NCBI GenBank assembly: GCA_016866785.1
Contig: VGLH01000007.1
Coordinates: forward strand, 1 to 59,083
Origin: Candidatus Poribacteria bacterium
GTDB taxonomy: Bacteria; Poribacteria; WGA-4E; GCA-2687025
Direction of reading: 5' to 3'
Length of the DNA: 59,083 nucleotides
In this document: one piece after another, positions 27,129 through 35,989 of the stretch
Layout: every line of letters begins with the position of its first letter
How positions within the stretch are numbered: the stretch's first letter is position 1
Position numbers and translations under genes: made by a program
The notes under the pieces: generated by a model
The model's database searches: none
What the model was told of the DNA's origin: nothing
What the model saw: the letters and a program-made list of their open reading frames with translations, nothing else

Positions 27129-28080
27129 ACGGGAACTCTCGCAGGTGACCGAGCGCCTCACGCACTCTCTCCTGGCGATCGATCGGGACACACAGAAGCA
27201 GGAACCCGCCGCCTCCGGCTCCCAGCAGCTTCCCACCAATCGCTCCAGCCTCCAGCGCGGTCTCGTACATGGCGTCGATCTGGCTATTGGAGACCTTGCT
27301 GGCGAACTGCCGCTTGAGGAGCCATCCGTCATGCAGGATGGTTCCGAACTCCTCGATCAGTGGACCTCTAGTCGGAGTCCGATTCAGTTCATCCAGGAGT
27401 TCCAGGGTTCTTGGGACCAACTTCTTGAGGAGAAGGAAATACTCGGACCGCTCGGGGATGTTCTGTTTCTGCTCGGCAAGTACCGCGTTCGCCTTTCGCT
27501 CGATGCCCGTGTAGAAGAGGAGCAACGAGCGCGAGAGCGAACGTCGGGCTTCCGGGCTCACGCGCACGGCCGTCACATCGACTCGATCGTCTTGGCGGAA
27601 CTCAATGTGGCGGAAGTTGCCGTAGGCGGCGATGTACTGGTCCTGCTTACCGATCGGATGGCGGAGGATGTCGATCTCGACTTCGCACGCTTCACGCGCC
27701 AAGTGCTCGGCATCGACCAGTTCGCCTTTGTACGCGTGGAGGGCGTTGAGCAAGCCCACGGTCACACTGCTCGACGAGCCGAGCCCGGTTCCGCGCGAGG
27801 GGATGTCCGCCAGGAAGGTGATCTCGACGCCACCATCTACCTCAAGCTTGCGCATGCACTCCCGGACGATGTCATGCTCGATGGCATCGACGTCGGAGAC
27901 GATCTCTTTCTTCGAGTAGTTGATGTAGATGTCAGAGTCGAACCGTTCTTTCACGATCACATAGATGTACTTGTCGATGGCAGTGCTGACGACGGCGCCT
28001 GCGTGATCCAGGTAGAAGTCCGGCATGTCGGTTCCGCCGCCGACAAAGCTGATGCGCAACGGCGTCTGGGTGATGAGCAT
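27076..28080 (-). CDS. hddA: D-glycero-D-manno-heptose 7-phosphate 1-kinase (GHMP family), 334 aa
   Basis: A GHMP-superfamily sugar kinase that adds the anomeric phosphate to heptose 7-phosphate, the step before GmhB. Motif 1 (PLRISFVGGGTDMPDFY) is at residues 7-23. The ATP-binding motif 2 (PSRGTGLGSSSSVTVG) is at 94-109, and motif 3 (GAIGGKLLGAGGGGFLL) is near 280-296. Length is normal for HddA. The gene follows the nucleotidyltransferase after 45 nt and overlaps gmhB. The three neighbours encode kinase, phosphatase and nucleotidyltransferase, as in GDP-heptose pathways of S-layer or capsule glycans. No sedoheptulose-7-phosphate isomerase (gmhA) is visible in the window. Confidence 0.85.
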   Translation of the reverse strand: MLITQTPLRISFVGGGTDMPDFYLDHAGAVVSTAIDKYIYVIVKERFDSDIYINYSKKEIVSDVDAIEHDIVRECMRKLEVDGGVEITFLADIPSRGTGLGSSSSVTVGLLNALHAYKGELVDAEHLAREACEVEIDILRHPIGKQDQYIAAYGNFRHIEFRQDDRVDVTAVRVSPEARRSLSRSLLLFYTGIERKANAVLAEQKQNIPERSEYFLLLKKLVPRTLELLDELNRTPTRGPLIEEFGTILHDGWLLKRQFASKVSNSQIDAMYETALEAGAIGGKLLGAGGGGFLLLCVPIDRQERVREALGHLREFPFDFVQDGSKMVFNIRQA

Positions 28081-28125
28081 TGCTGAGTCGGCGCCTCCGG
28101 CCCCCTGCAGTCCGCCGCAGGAGCC

Positions 28126-28839
28126 CTACCGTGTCTCTGATGTGCGTCTCCGGTACCAGTCCAACTGAGCCCGGGCGTAGCTTTCCATTGTGCCGATGTC
28201 GCGCAAGTAGCCTTTAACCGGCGTACCGCGCATCTTCCCGACTAGCCGTGGCAGTACGTCCTTGCCGATGTCGGCGTCCGCCTCGCCAATGTAGTCTAGA
28301 AAGGACCTTGAGGCAACGTAAATCCCGGCGTTCGCCCATCGGCTCACTGGCTTTTCGGGCTTCTCGACGAAATCGACAATGGTCGAGTCCTCGTCGAGAG
28401 TCGCGATCCCACAACCGCGCGGATTGTCGGACTCGAACAGCGCCATCGTCAGCACGTCACGGTCCTGGCGATGGCTCGCTGCCAGATGAGACAGATCGGC
28501 GTCCGTCAGATTGTCGGCATAGCAGACCAGGAAGTTGTGATCGCCCTCGACCCATCCGCGGTGTCGCCGGATCGTCCCAGCGCTCCCTAGGAGTTCTTCC
28601 TCATGCGACGTGAAGACATGGATGCCGTAGCTCGGACGCGCCGACGCGAGATAGCGTTCCACCGACTCGGGCAAGTAATGCGTATTGATCAGAACCTGAC
28701 TGATCCGATGCTGCTGAAGCAGATCCAACCAGATCGCTAGCAGAGGTGCTCCATTAATCGGCAGCATGCACTTCGGCAGTTCGTAGGTCAGGGGCCGTAG
28801 GCGCGTGCCCAGTCCGGCAGCAAGCAAGAAAGCCTTCAC
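28126..28839 (-). CDS. Sugar-1-phosphate nucleotidyltransferase (HddC-like), 237 aa
   Basis: A left-handed-helix-free NTP_transferase enzyme that activates a sugar 1-phosphate. The nucleotide-binding signature KAFLLAAGLGTRLRPLTYEL is at residues 2-21 and the PKCMLPINGAPLL motif follows. YADNLTDAD near residue 107 carries the metal-binding Asp. VDFVEKPEKP and WANAGIYVA are the sugar-binding segments. The start is GTG after AGGGA. From context it most likely makes GDP-D-glycero-manno-heptose (HddC role), but a mannose-1-phosphate guanylyltransferase or similar activity cannot be excluded from sequence. Confidence 0.8.
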   Translation of the reverse strand: MKAFLLAAGLGTRLRPLTYELPKCMLPINGAPLLAIWLDLLQQHRISQVLINTHYLPESVERYLASARPSYGIHVFTSHEEELLGSAGTIRRHRGWVEGDHNFLVCYADNLTDADLSHLAASHRQDRDVLTMALFESDNPRGCGIATLDEDSTIVDFVEKPEKPVSRWANAGIYVASRSFLDYIGEADADIGKDVLPRLVGKMRGTPVKGYLRDIGTMESYARAQLDWYRRRTSETR

Positions 28840-28849
28840 GCGGCGTCCC

Positions 28850-29965
28850 TCACGCCAGCGCTTGACGGACCGCCCCGACAGCCTTCATCGCCTGCGCGGC
28901 ATCCTCGAAGTAGTCCGCGAGGTCCGTACGCTCTCCGAGCCACGCCACATAGTCGGCGATGATCTCGTCCAAGGACTTCGTCACACGCCACCCGAGCGCG
29001 CAGAGACCGGACACGTCAGACACGATGTGACGTACGTCACCGTAACGGAACTCGCCGGGAACCGAGTAGACGGGATCGACTTTCAGGTGCGCCGCGAGCT
29101 TCTCAGCGTATTCGATCTGCGTCGTGGCGACGCCGGAACCCACATTGAACGCCCGGAAGTCGGCTTCGGAACTATCCAGCACGACCATGTTCGCCTCGAC
29201 GACATCGTCGATATGCACGTAGTCCCGCTGCATGCGCCCGTCTTCGTAGATCACCGGGGTTAACCCCTGGAGATATCGCAGGGAGAAGATGCGGAGGATC
29301 CCGCTGTAGGCATTCTTGAACGACTGTCGGGGTCCTTGCGTGATCGAGTAGCGAAGAGCGACCGAGGGAATGCCGTACCGCCGCCCGAAGTTCAGGGCGA
29401 CCATTTCCTGCGTGTACTTAGACAGCGCGTACTGCGTGAAAGGCTTGACCGTCGCCTCGTCCGTGTGGCGCCACCGCAGATCGGTTCCGCACGTCGGGCA
29501 GGGTACCTCCCACTCCGAACGCAGTAGGCGCGCCTCATCGCGCGGTCCTGGGAACTCGATCCGATCGCATGACGGGCAGTAGTACTTCCCCTCGCCGTAG
29601 ACCGCCTGAGAGGACGCGACGACCACCTTCCGCACGGGCAGGCGTTGTGCCACGATCGTCTCGAAGATCAGCGCCGTGCCGACCGTGTTGACGTCGAAGA
29701 ATCGGCTGAACTCCGGCAAGAACCCTTGGCGCGCGGCTTCGTGGAACACGACGTCGACGTCGGCGAGGGCTCTCGACATCAGTTCGGGATTGCGCACGTC
29801 TCCCGAGAGAACCTCGACGTTGTCCGGAACGTACGAAGGCATTCCTCCGGCGTGAACGACCGGATCCAACGCGTCCACGATGCGGACACGATAGTGGCGC
29901 TTAAGGAGGGCATCGACGATATGTGATCCGATGAAGCCGGCGCCGCCTGTGACTAGCGCTCTCAT
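28850..29965 (-). CDS. NAD-dependent nucleotide-sugar epimerase/dehydratase with four-cysteine insert, 371 aa
   Basis: An extended short-chain dehydrogenase acting on a nucleotide sugar. The Rossmann motif GGAGFIG is at residues 7-13, catalytic Tyr179 and Lys183 lie in QYALSK, and the Ser of VVVASSQAVYGEG is upstream. Between strand and active site, residues 130-160 carry CPSC and CPTC (Cys130, 133, 156, 159), a likely zinc-ribbon insert known in some dTDP-rhamnose-4-epimerase-like enzymes. The ATG overlaps the sugar-transferase stop as ATGA. Substrate is unknown. It could act on the heptose, on a hexose or on the uronate produced by the dehydrogenase of this cluster. Confidence 0.82.
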   Translation of the reverse strand: MRALVTGGAGFIGSHIVDALLKRHYRVRIVDALDPVVHAGGMPSYVPDNVEVLSGDVRNPELMSRALADVDVVFHEAARQGFLPEFSRFFDVNTVGTALIFETIVAQRLPVRKVVVASSQAVYGEGKYYCPSCDRIEFPGPRDEARLLRSEWEVPCPTCGTDLRWRHTDEATVKPFTQYALSKYTQEMVALNFGRRYGIPSVALRYSITQGPRQSFKNAYSGILRIFSLRYLQGLTPVIYEDGRMQRDYVHIDDVVEANMVVLDSSEADFRAFNVGSGVATTQIEYAEKLAAHLKVDPVYSVPGEFRYGDVRHIVSDVSGLCALGWRVTKSLDEIIADYVAWLGERTDLADYFEDAAQAMKAVGAVRQALA

Positions 29966-30609
29966 GAAGCCCCTCTGCCGGACAGGACGGCTGGGATGGT
30001 CTTCACGAGTATCTTGAGGTCTAGCCAGAAGGACCAGTGCTCGATGTACTCGAGGTCCATCTTCACCCACATATCGAAGTCCTTGATCTCGTTGCGCCCG
30101 CTGATCTGCCAGAGACATGTAATGCCAGGCGTCACAGCGAACTTCTGACGATGCCACTCCGAGAAGTGCGGCAACTCCGACTGGAGGCAGGGACGGGGTC
30201 CGACGAGGCTCATGTCTCCCTTGAAGACGCTCCATACCTGGGGCAGCTCGTCGAGGCTGTACTTCCGCAGGACTCTGCCGATCTGAGTGATGCGCGGATC
30301 CTCGCGCATCTTGAAAACCGGGCCCATCATCTCGTTGTGCGTCATCAGTTCACGCTTGATCTGGTCGGCATTGGCGACCATCGTGCGGAACTTGTAGCTG
30401 CGGAACGGTCTGCACCCTTTCCCGATGACCTCCCATCGGTAGAATGCCGGTCCGCGAGATGTCAACTTGACGGCGAGTATGAGCAGAAGGAATACGGGGA
30501 GCAACACGACCATTCCGACCGCCGAGACAACGACGTCAAGCAAGCGCTTGAGCGCGCGTTGGATTGGCTTGCTGCCCTCGGCAGGCGTCGTACCGACCGA
30601 CACTTCCAT
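29962..30609 (-). CDS. Initiating sugar-phosphate transferase (WcaJ/PglC type), 215 aa
   Basis: A monotopic phosphoglycosyl transferase that loads the first sugar phosphate onto undecaprenyl phosphate. One hydrophobic hairpin covers residues about 22-48 (LLDVVVSAVGMVVLLPVFLL). The family core is complete: FRSYKFRTM, YSLDELPQVWSVFKGDMSLV, GPRP and TPGITCLWQISGRNE. The length is that of the catalytic core with no large N-terminal domain. It is encoded in the middle of the glycan cluster and coupled to the epimerase by an ATGA overlap. This makes a lipid-linked, flippase-dependent glycan very likely. Confidence 0.93.
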   Translation of the reverse strand: MEVSVGTTPAEGSKPIQRALKRLLDVVVSAVGMVVLLPVFLLLILAVKLTSRGPAFYRWEVIGKGCRPFRSYKFRTMVANADQIKRELMTHNEMMGPVFKMREDPRITQIGRVLRKYSLDELPQVWSVFKGDMSLVGPRPCLQSELPHFSEWHRQKFAVTPGITCLWQISGRNEIKDFDMWVKMDLEYIEHWSFWLDLKILVKTIPAVLSGRGAS

Positions 30610-30716
30610 TCAATCACCCATGGGCGTCAACGACGGCGGAGCCGGTACTGGTGGCTGTCTGAGCGCAATGGTGGAACGCTCTGGTCCGCCGGTAGGTTCA
30701 CTACGGCACAGCTAGG

Positions 30717-31847
30717 CTAGCCCTGATGCGGATTCACTCGATCATCCAGTTCCGCGGCAAACTCCATGTAACGCATGTGCGGCTCGACGGGAATCGACCC
30801 TGGTGTCGACGACACGAACGACTCCCGACGGTCTGGATCGTCGAAGAGATACAGCGCGTACCCGCCCCATCCGGCGCCACAATACTTTCGCGATGCCCCG
30901 CCTGCTTCCGGGAGAGGCGGCATGCGCTCGTCCAACTGCACTTCGTATGATCGGTCGATCGCTTCGCGCAACAGATCGATGTCGCTGTTGAGAGCTCCGC
31001 GCATCGCCGTCTCGCCTGCCTCGACGATCGCGTCATAGTCCCGGTGGATCAACGCTGGGTCGAAGGATTCATCCCGCGCGTACGTCCACACGGCGACCAT
31101 GTGTCCCTTGAGGAACGCCGGGTTCCGCTTCATGACCAGCCCGGCTGCGTCGCCAGCTCTCCATACGCACAAGCCGGTCTCCAAGACGACGGCGGGGTCT
31201 TGCCAGCCGCGACCTCCAGCCCACTCGGACAAGAACGAGTTGTTGCCGTGCAACGCGCTCCATGCGGCGGACCCGCCCAAGCCGGCGCCCTTCTCGTAGG
31301 ACCACTCCCCGATGCCCACCAGAGGCGACACGGAGCAGTTGACCACATATCCCTCGATCCCGCCGCTCGCCTTCACGTAGTCGAGCCACCCGCCTGCGAT
31401 ATCGACGCGAAGCGGAACCATCCACGGCGCTGCGGCGCGCGCGCGCATCTCGGTCGAACTGATCTGCTCATACGTGAGGGTCTTCGGAAGGACGACATAC
31501 TCGCAACCGACTTTGGCGCATAGCTCGCGCTTCATCGACTCGAACCGGTCATCTTGCGTGACGGCGAGGATGCTGGGGTTGATCCGCTCGAAGACCTCTT
31601 GGAAGTCGAGGCCGACCCGATCTCCCGAGCTCAGGTAGGCTTCGTCGACGTACTGAATGGCACGAACGACCTCCAAGCGGTGTTGTTCCGGCATCGCCGG
31701 GAGTCGGTACTTGTGCCGCATCAGCACGCGATCTGACGCGACGGACACGACGAGTCGGTCGCCTAACGCCCGAGCCGCTCGAAAGAACTCGATGTGTCCA
31801 CCGTGGATCGTGTCATAGCAACCGGAGACGAAGACCGTTCTCCCCAT
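30717..31847 (-). CDS. Nucleotidylyltransferase-GHMP kinase fusion protein, 376 aa
   Basis: Two enzyme domains are fused. Residues 1-137 are a cytidylyltransferase-fold domain like HldE domain II, with GCYDTIHGGH at 9-18 and ISSTEMRAR at 129-137. Residues 145-376 resemble a GHMP sugar kinase: motif 1 PLRVDIAGGWLDY (145-157), motif 2 KGAGLGGSAAWSA (186-198), motif 3 KYCGAGWGGYALYLF (321-335). Only 28 residues separate motif 1 and motif 2, against about 70-75 in the neighbouring HddA, so part of the kinase N-lobe is missing. The likely role is phosphorylation and nucleotide activation of a sugar, perhaps a heptose or polyol. The ATG at 31847 follows GGGAAG; an in-frame ATG 12 nt upstream is possible. 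I do not know a characterised protein with this order. Confidence 0.75.
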   Translation of the reverse strand: MGRTVFVSGCYDTIHGGHIEFFRAARALGDRLVVSVASDRVLMRHKYRLPAMPEQHRLEVVRAIQYVDEAYLSSGDRVGLDFQEVFERINPSILAVTQDDRFESMKRELCAKVGCEYVVLPKTLTYEQISSTEMRARAAAPWMVPLRVDIAGGWLDYVKASGGIEGYVVNCSVSPLVGIGEWSYEKGAGLGGSAAWSALHGNNSFLSEWAGGRGWQDPAVVLETGLCVWRAGDAAGLVMKRNPAFLKGHMVAVWTYARDESFDPALIHRDYDAIVEAGETAMRGALNSDIDLLREAIDRSYEVQLDERMPPLPEAGGASRKYCGAGWGGYALYLFDDPDRRESFVSSTPGSIPVEPHMRYMEFAAELDDRVNPHQG

Positions 31848-31992
31848 GTGTCTTCCCATCAACGTTTGAGGCTCCGGTGACGGACTCCCTAGCTCGGGTC
31901 GGTCGCGAGTCGAGCGCTCCGAATGTCCGTGGACGCGTGAACGTTAGCACGCCAGACCAGAGACGCACAATGCCAGGCTGCAGAAACAACAC

Positions 31993-33183
31993 CTATCGCG
32001 AGTAGAACGCACTCGCCGTGGTGTCGTACCATTCGATCAACTGCCCCGCAATCGAGTCCCAGTCGAGCACGGCTTCGGCGAACCGGCGAGCGTTGTCGCC
32101 GCGCGCGCGCGTAGCGCAGATGTCCGACAGAGCCGACTCCATGGCATCCGCGAAGGCAGCCGGAGAGTCGTCGTGTGCAAGCACGCCGATGTCGTGCTCG
32201 GCGAAGACGTCCGGTAAATCGGTCGCAGGCGTAGCGACGATCGCTCTACCGCAACAGAAGTAGTCTCCCATCTTCGACGGCCATCGCGCCATGTTGGCAG
32301 TCGTCAGCTGGAGCGGCAGCAGAGCCTGGTCGGCAGCGCCGACATGCCTGAGCATATCGCTGAACGATTCCAGCCGACCGGTTGTTCGAACGCGAAGCCG
32401 TTTGGCGTCCAATGGGCTCACGTCGTGTTCCCCGACGAGCACGGTCAGCGGCAGTGCACGTCTCTGTCTCAGCAGTTCCAACGAGTCCAGCAGGAGCTTC
32501 AGATCGAAACGATTCAGCGCACCGACGTAGACCTGGATCGGATCATCTTCCGGGAGCCCGAGACCTCGCCTCAACTCGCGCTGTGGGTTCCCCCAACCGA
32601 ATGGGACATAGCGCGAGACAAAGCATCCGGGGCGCTGGATGAGGATCCGCGTCGGATCGTAGCCCATTGAGCTCAGCCGTCTGAACAGCGCCTGCGACAC
32701 CACGGTTGCCGAATGGGCGTGATGGCGAAACGCCTCTTCAAACCACGTCTCGAGATGCCCGAAGGTGTCCTGGTAGAGTCGGGAGGAGCGGCCCACCATG
32801 GTCCCGCCTTTCCCGAACCAGTCCCACCAGCTCAGCACCAGCGGACGCTGCTGGACATGACGGAAATACAGCGCTGGCAGCAACACGGCTGGCCGGCAGT
32901 CGATAGCATGGACGATATCGAACGCCTCAGCCCGCAGGCGGAGGATCCGCCGGATGCCGTTGATCGGGTCCGCTCCTTGCCTGAGCGGGCCCCACAACAG
33001 ATCCGGTGCTTCGAGGTACTCGACGTTCGCCTGCACACGCCGCTGGAACCGCAGCAACCGAGTCGGCGACGTCGAAACCAACGTCACGCGATGGCCCCTT
33101 GCCGCGACGGCTTCCGCCATCTCGGCGACCTTGACATAGGCAGAGCCGTTGCAGACGTTGTGGATCAGCATCGCGACGCGCAT
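31993..33183 (-). CDS. Glycosyltransferase, GT4-like, 396 aa
   Basis: A probable GT-B cytosolic glycosyltransferase that extends the lipid-linked glycan. The N-terminus MRVAMLIHNVCNGSAYVKVA is a typical first strand and glycine loop. The C-terminal half holds PIQVYVGALNRFDLKLLLDS, then ARWPSKMGDYFCCGRAIVAT, which takes the place of the usual EAMACG stretch. The classical E-x7-E is weak: WPSKMGDY replaces the normal first Glu region. The start ATG follows AGGGA. It is separated by 81 nt from the next upstream GT. Donor and acceptor cannot be told from sequence. Confidence 0.82.
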   Translation of the reverse strand: MRVAMLIHNVCNGSAYVKVAEMAEAVAARGHRVTLVSTSPTRLLRFQRRVQANVEYLEAPDLLWGPLRQGADPINGIRRILRLRAEAFDIVHAIDCRPAVLLPALYFRHVQQRPLVLSWWDWFGKGGTMVGRSSRLYQDTFGHLETWFEEAFRHHAHSATVVSQALFRRLSSMGYDPTRILIQRPGCFVSRYVPFGWGNPQRELRRGLGLPEDDPIQVYVGALNRFDLKLLLDSLELLRQRRALPLTVLVGEHDVSPLDAKRLRVRTTGRLESFSDMLRHVGAADQALLPLQLTTANMARWPSKMGDYFCCGRAIVATPATDLPDVFAEHDIGVLAHDDSPAAFADAMESALSDICATRARGDNARRFAEAVLDWDSIAGQLIEWYDTTASAFYSR

Positions 33184-33264
33184 CGAATAGTCCCTAAGGA
33201 TCGACGGATCGGGTCGTGCTGCACAGGCAGCGGCGTCCCATGGCGACGCTTGCCGACTGTACGA

Positions 33265-34410
33265 CTACATGTGGGCGGCTTCGGCGTAAATGCCGATCAT
33301 TTGCCCCGCCGTCCGCTCATAGGAGAAGTCCTGCGCTCGCGCGAGACCGCTTTCGCGTAACCTTGTGTGCAGATCATCCTCGCTGACGACTCGCTCGATG
33401 GCGTCCGCAATCTCATCGACAGATTTCGGATCGATCAACACCGCGGCGCCTCCGGCGATTTCGGGGATGGACATCACGTTGGACGCTATGACGGGAGCCC
33501 CGCAGGCCATGGCTTCCGGGATTGTCAGACCGAACGTCTCGTAGTGTGACGGATACACGAATACGCTCGCGCCATTGTAGAAGAGAGCTACGTCCGGATG
33601 CGGAAGGTAGCCCGTGAAAACAACACGGTCAGCAAGCCCGATGGCTTCTGCCTGCCGTTTGATCTTGCCGAGATACCCGTCCGTGTCATTCCCGCCGACG
33701 CATACCAAAAGCATGTCTTTGCACGCCGGCTTGTCGCAAACCCGTCGAAACGCTTCGAGCAAACCCTCTGCGTTCTTGTACGGATAGAAACTGGAGACAA
33801 ACAGCACGTACGGACGTTCGATCCTGAATCTCCGCGAAAGCTCAGCCTTGACGAACGCTAGGTCCATGACGTGGAAGATGGTCGGGTCGTATGCCTCGTG
33901 GACCTTTCGTATCTTCGCTCGGGGGACACGCAGAAACCTGTCGACGTCTTCGACGCAACTATCGGAGTTTGCGACGACAAGCGTCGCACGCCGCGCCGAA
34001 CGCTCCAGCATCAGGCTCCGGTAGGTTCGCACGCGCCACGGAACTGCTCCCGCATGATGAAACTGCGTAAGCGCCTTCACCGTCAGGACGAGCTTGCCCG
34101 GTGACGTGATCGGAGCAATCGTCGCTGGCGCGTTGAACACATCGACGCGGTAGCGCCAGAGCAATGCAGGAATCGATGTGTGTTCCGCCAAGACGCGCCA
34201 CTTGCGGGCTTCGTTGGACGGGCCGCCATGGACTAGGCGAAAGTTCTGGTACCCGAACTCGTAGAGATGCCGGTTCGTCCGACTGACAAACACGACGTAC
34301 TCGTTCTCGGTGTCGAGCTTGCCGATCTCCCGCAGCAGATTGATGAAGTACCCTTGCGCGCCGCTGGGGCTGAAGGGGTTCTCAGATAGCGTGTTGAAGC
34401 CGATCCGCAT
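33265..34410 (-). CDS. Glycosyltransferase family 4, 381 aa
   Basis: A retaining GT-B glycosyltransferase. MRIGFNTLSENPFSPSGAQG starts the first Rossmann domain. Residues about 215-230 read PYVLFVSSFYPYKNAEGLLE, the sugar-nucleotide-binding start of the second. The signature HYETFGLTIPEAMACGAPVI contains both Glu residues of the E-x7-E motif, and PEIAGGAAVLIDP follows, as in mannosyl- and rhamnosyltransferases. A GTG 15 nt upstream is an alternative start; the ATG was chosen because the conserved fold begins there. The gene lies 18 nt after the DUF362 gene and is probably in the same transcript. Confidence 0.9.
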   Translation of the reverse strand: MRIGFNTLSENPFSPSGAQGYFINLLREIGKLDTENEYVVFVSRTNRHLYEFGYQNFRLVHGGPSNEARKWRVLAEHTSIPALLWRYRVDVFNAPATIAPITSPGKLVLTVKALTQFHHAGAVPWRVRTYRSLMLERSARRATLVVANSDSCVEDVDRFLRVPRAKIRKVHEAYDPTIFHVMDLAFVKAELSRRFRIERPYVLFVSSFYPYKNAEGLLEAFRRVCDKPACKDMLLVCVGGNDTDGYLGKIKRQAEAIGLADRVVFTGYLPHPDVALFYNGASVFVYPSHYETFGLTIPEAMACGAPVIASNVMSIPEIAGGAAVLIDPKSVDEIADAIERVVSEDDLHTRLRESGLARAQDFSYERTAGQMIGIYAEAAHM

Positions 34411-34428
34411 CGGTGCCCGTCTCACGCG

Positions 34429-35970
34429 TTACGCGTTCGGTTCCTGTTCGTCTGCCAGCAGCTCGATGTGACCTCGCCAGCCGGGGTGCGGGTCGAACTC
34501 CACGCCCACACGCCGACGATGGCGCATCATCGACGAAACATCGCCATCTCTTGCGTGGACACGCAGCGCGTCCGGGTCCGCGAGCCGGAAGCGCTCGGCA
34601 AGCGAGCCCGTCGACGCCTCCGCCTGGGCGAACCCGAGCTGCGGTACCTTTCGCCAGTCAAACCCCATGAGCCGCGTCACCGCCATGTCCACCGCGTACG
34701 GATGGTCCCCGACGACCACCCAGCCGCTGGCGATTGGCTTGGGGGACAGGGGTCCGTGCAACTGCCCGCCGACGATGCCATCGACGACCGATAGGAACCG
34801 CCTCTGCGGCTCATCCCGGATCGTGCCGTCGGCATCGGCGTAGATCAGGATGTTCATCAGATCGACGGCCATGCGCCAGCAGGTGTCGTTGCGGTGCCAG
34901 TTCCCGGCCACGACCGGCTTGTCGACGCGAACGTGCAATCCATCGCGCAGCAGACGGTATGCGCCAAATACGACCGAGTAGATGAACTCCCCAACGCGCG
35001 ACCCCGATGTCAGCAGGCGCTCCTGGAGCCATGTCCTCGCTGCCAGGGCTTTTCGGCCCTTGACGTCCATCGTGTCCGGGTATTCGTCGCCGCCTTCTCT
35101 GGGCGAGCCGACGCGGTAGTGGGGCAGGTAGTTCTTGTCGCCGTTGATCCCGACGAGGTTCTTGATATTCAGCGTGACGCCGACCTTCTTATGCACCTTC
35201 ATCTTGGGCGCATTGATGACGATGTCAGCCTCTAGGACGGTGCGGGAGACTAGGTACTCGTGGCGACCCTCGTGATGGTGGCTCACGGTCTCGGTTCGGT
35301 CGTAGTCACTGCCGTAGAGACGCTCAGGATTCGGCAGATCCGCGAGCGCACTTCGTGCTCCCAGGTCGACGACGGTGTACCCATTAGGATCACCATCCAA
35401 GTAGACGCGGTCATCCTGCCGAACGTACCCGCGATCCGTCACGCGACGGCGCAGCTTGCGCAGGTCGAGGAAAGCGAAATCGAGCCTGTGGCGCTCGTAG
35501 AACGCCGTGATGGCTTCGAACCCGCCCCATGCCGACAGTTCCTCAAAGTCGCAGTCCCACTGCGGCGCGTCAGCGATCCGCACAGAACCGGACCCCTGGA
35601 GGGCGATGAACGCGTAGTCGGCGATTGCCCGGAGCACCGACGGGTGTGTGACGACCGGATCGAGCCCATGGCCCTCTTCGTTGAACGAGAGCACGAAGTT
35701 CGGCTTGATGACGACGCGATCCCCAGGCTCAATGACCGTCCCTAGCGGGTTCCAGCGATCCGTTCCGTAGTTCGCCGAATCCATGCCGTTCAGATGGAAC
35801 GCTTCACGCACAGCGGCATACGCGTGATTCGGTTGAGGTGAGTGTTCCCCAAGCCGGTACTCGGGATAGACGTCGCCGGGGTGGTAGGGAGGTTCCTGAG
35901 GATACATTGGGAACTCGACGTGGGCGACCGCGACGTCTGCCGTCATCGATGCATTCTCTGCGGTGGACAT
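34429..35970 (-). CDS. DUF362 family protein, 513 aa
   Basis: A member of the DUF362 family of unknown biochemical function that is often seen near polysaccharide genes. Hallmarks are VVIKPNFVLSF near residue 86, VTHPSVLRAIADY, and the strongly conserved INAPKMKVHKKVGVTLNIKN near 255-275 with LVGINGDKNYLPHYRVG after it. Some DUF362 proteins carry ferredoxin-type cysteine clusters; none is present here. There is no signal peptide. It sits between the adenylate-forming enzyme (19 nt) and a GT (18 nt), so it is part of the glycan operon. A role in modification or precursor supply is inference only. Confidence 0.85.
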   Translation of the reverse strand: MSTAENASMTADVAVAHVEFPMYPQEPPYHPGDVYPEYRLGEHSPQPNHAYAAVREAFHLNGMDSANYGTDRWNPLGTVIEPGDRVVIKPNFVLSFNEEGHGLDPVVTHPSVLRAIADYAFIALQGSGSVRIADAPQWDCDFEELSAWGGFEAITAFYERHRLDFAFLDLRKLRRRVTDRGYVRQDDRVYLDGDPNGYTVVDLGARSALADLPNPERLYGSDYDRTETVSHHHEGRHEYLVSRTVLEADIVINAPKMKVHKKVGVTLNIKNLVGINGDKNYLPHYRVGSPREGGDEYPDTMDVKGRKALAARTWLQERLLTSGSRVGEFIYSVVFGAYRLLRDGLHVRVDKPVVAGNWHRNDTCWRMAVDLMNILIYADADGTIRDEPQRRFLSVVDGIVGGQLHGPLSPKPIASGWVVVGDHPYAVDMAVTRLMGFDWRKVPQLGFAQAEASTGSLAERFRLADPDALRVHARDGDVSSMMRHRRRVGVEFDPHPGWRGHIELLADEQEPNA

Positions 35971-35989
35971 GCTGTTCGTAGGCGTCGGC

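Noticed and set aside
27129-27332. An N-terminal extension of gmhB to an ATG inside hddA
   Set aside because: The added 68 residues are Ser/Arg-rich, non-conserved and read through the strongly conserved hddA sequence in another frame. The catalytic motif begins right after hddA ends.
34429-35970. DUF362 protein as an iron-sulfur ferredoxin-type enzyme
   Set aside because: No CxxCxxC cluster is present in the sequence.
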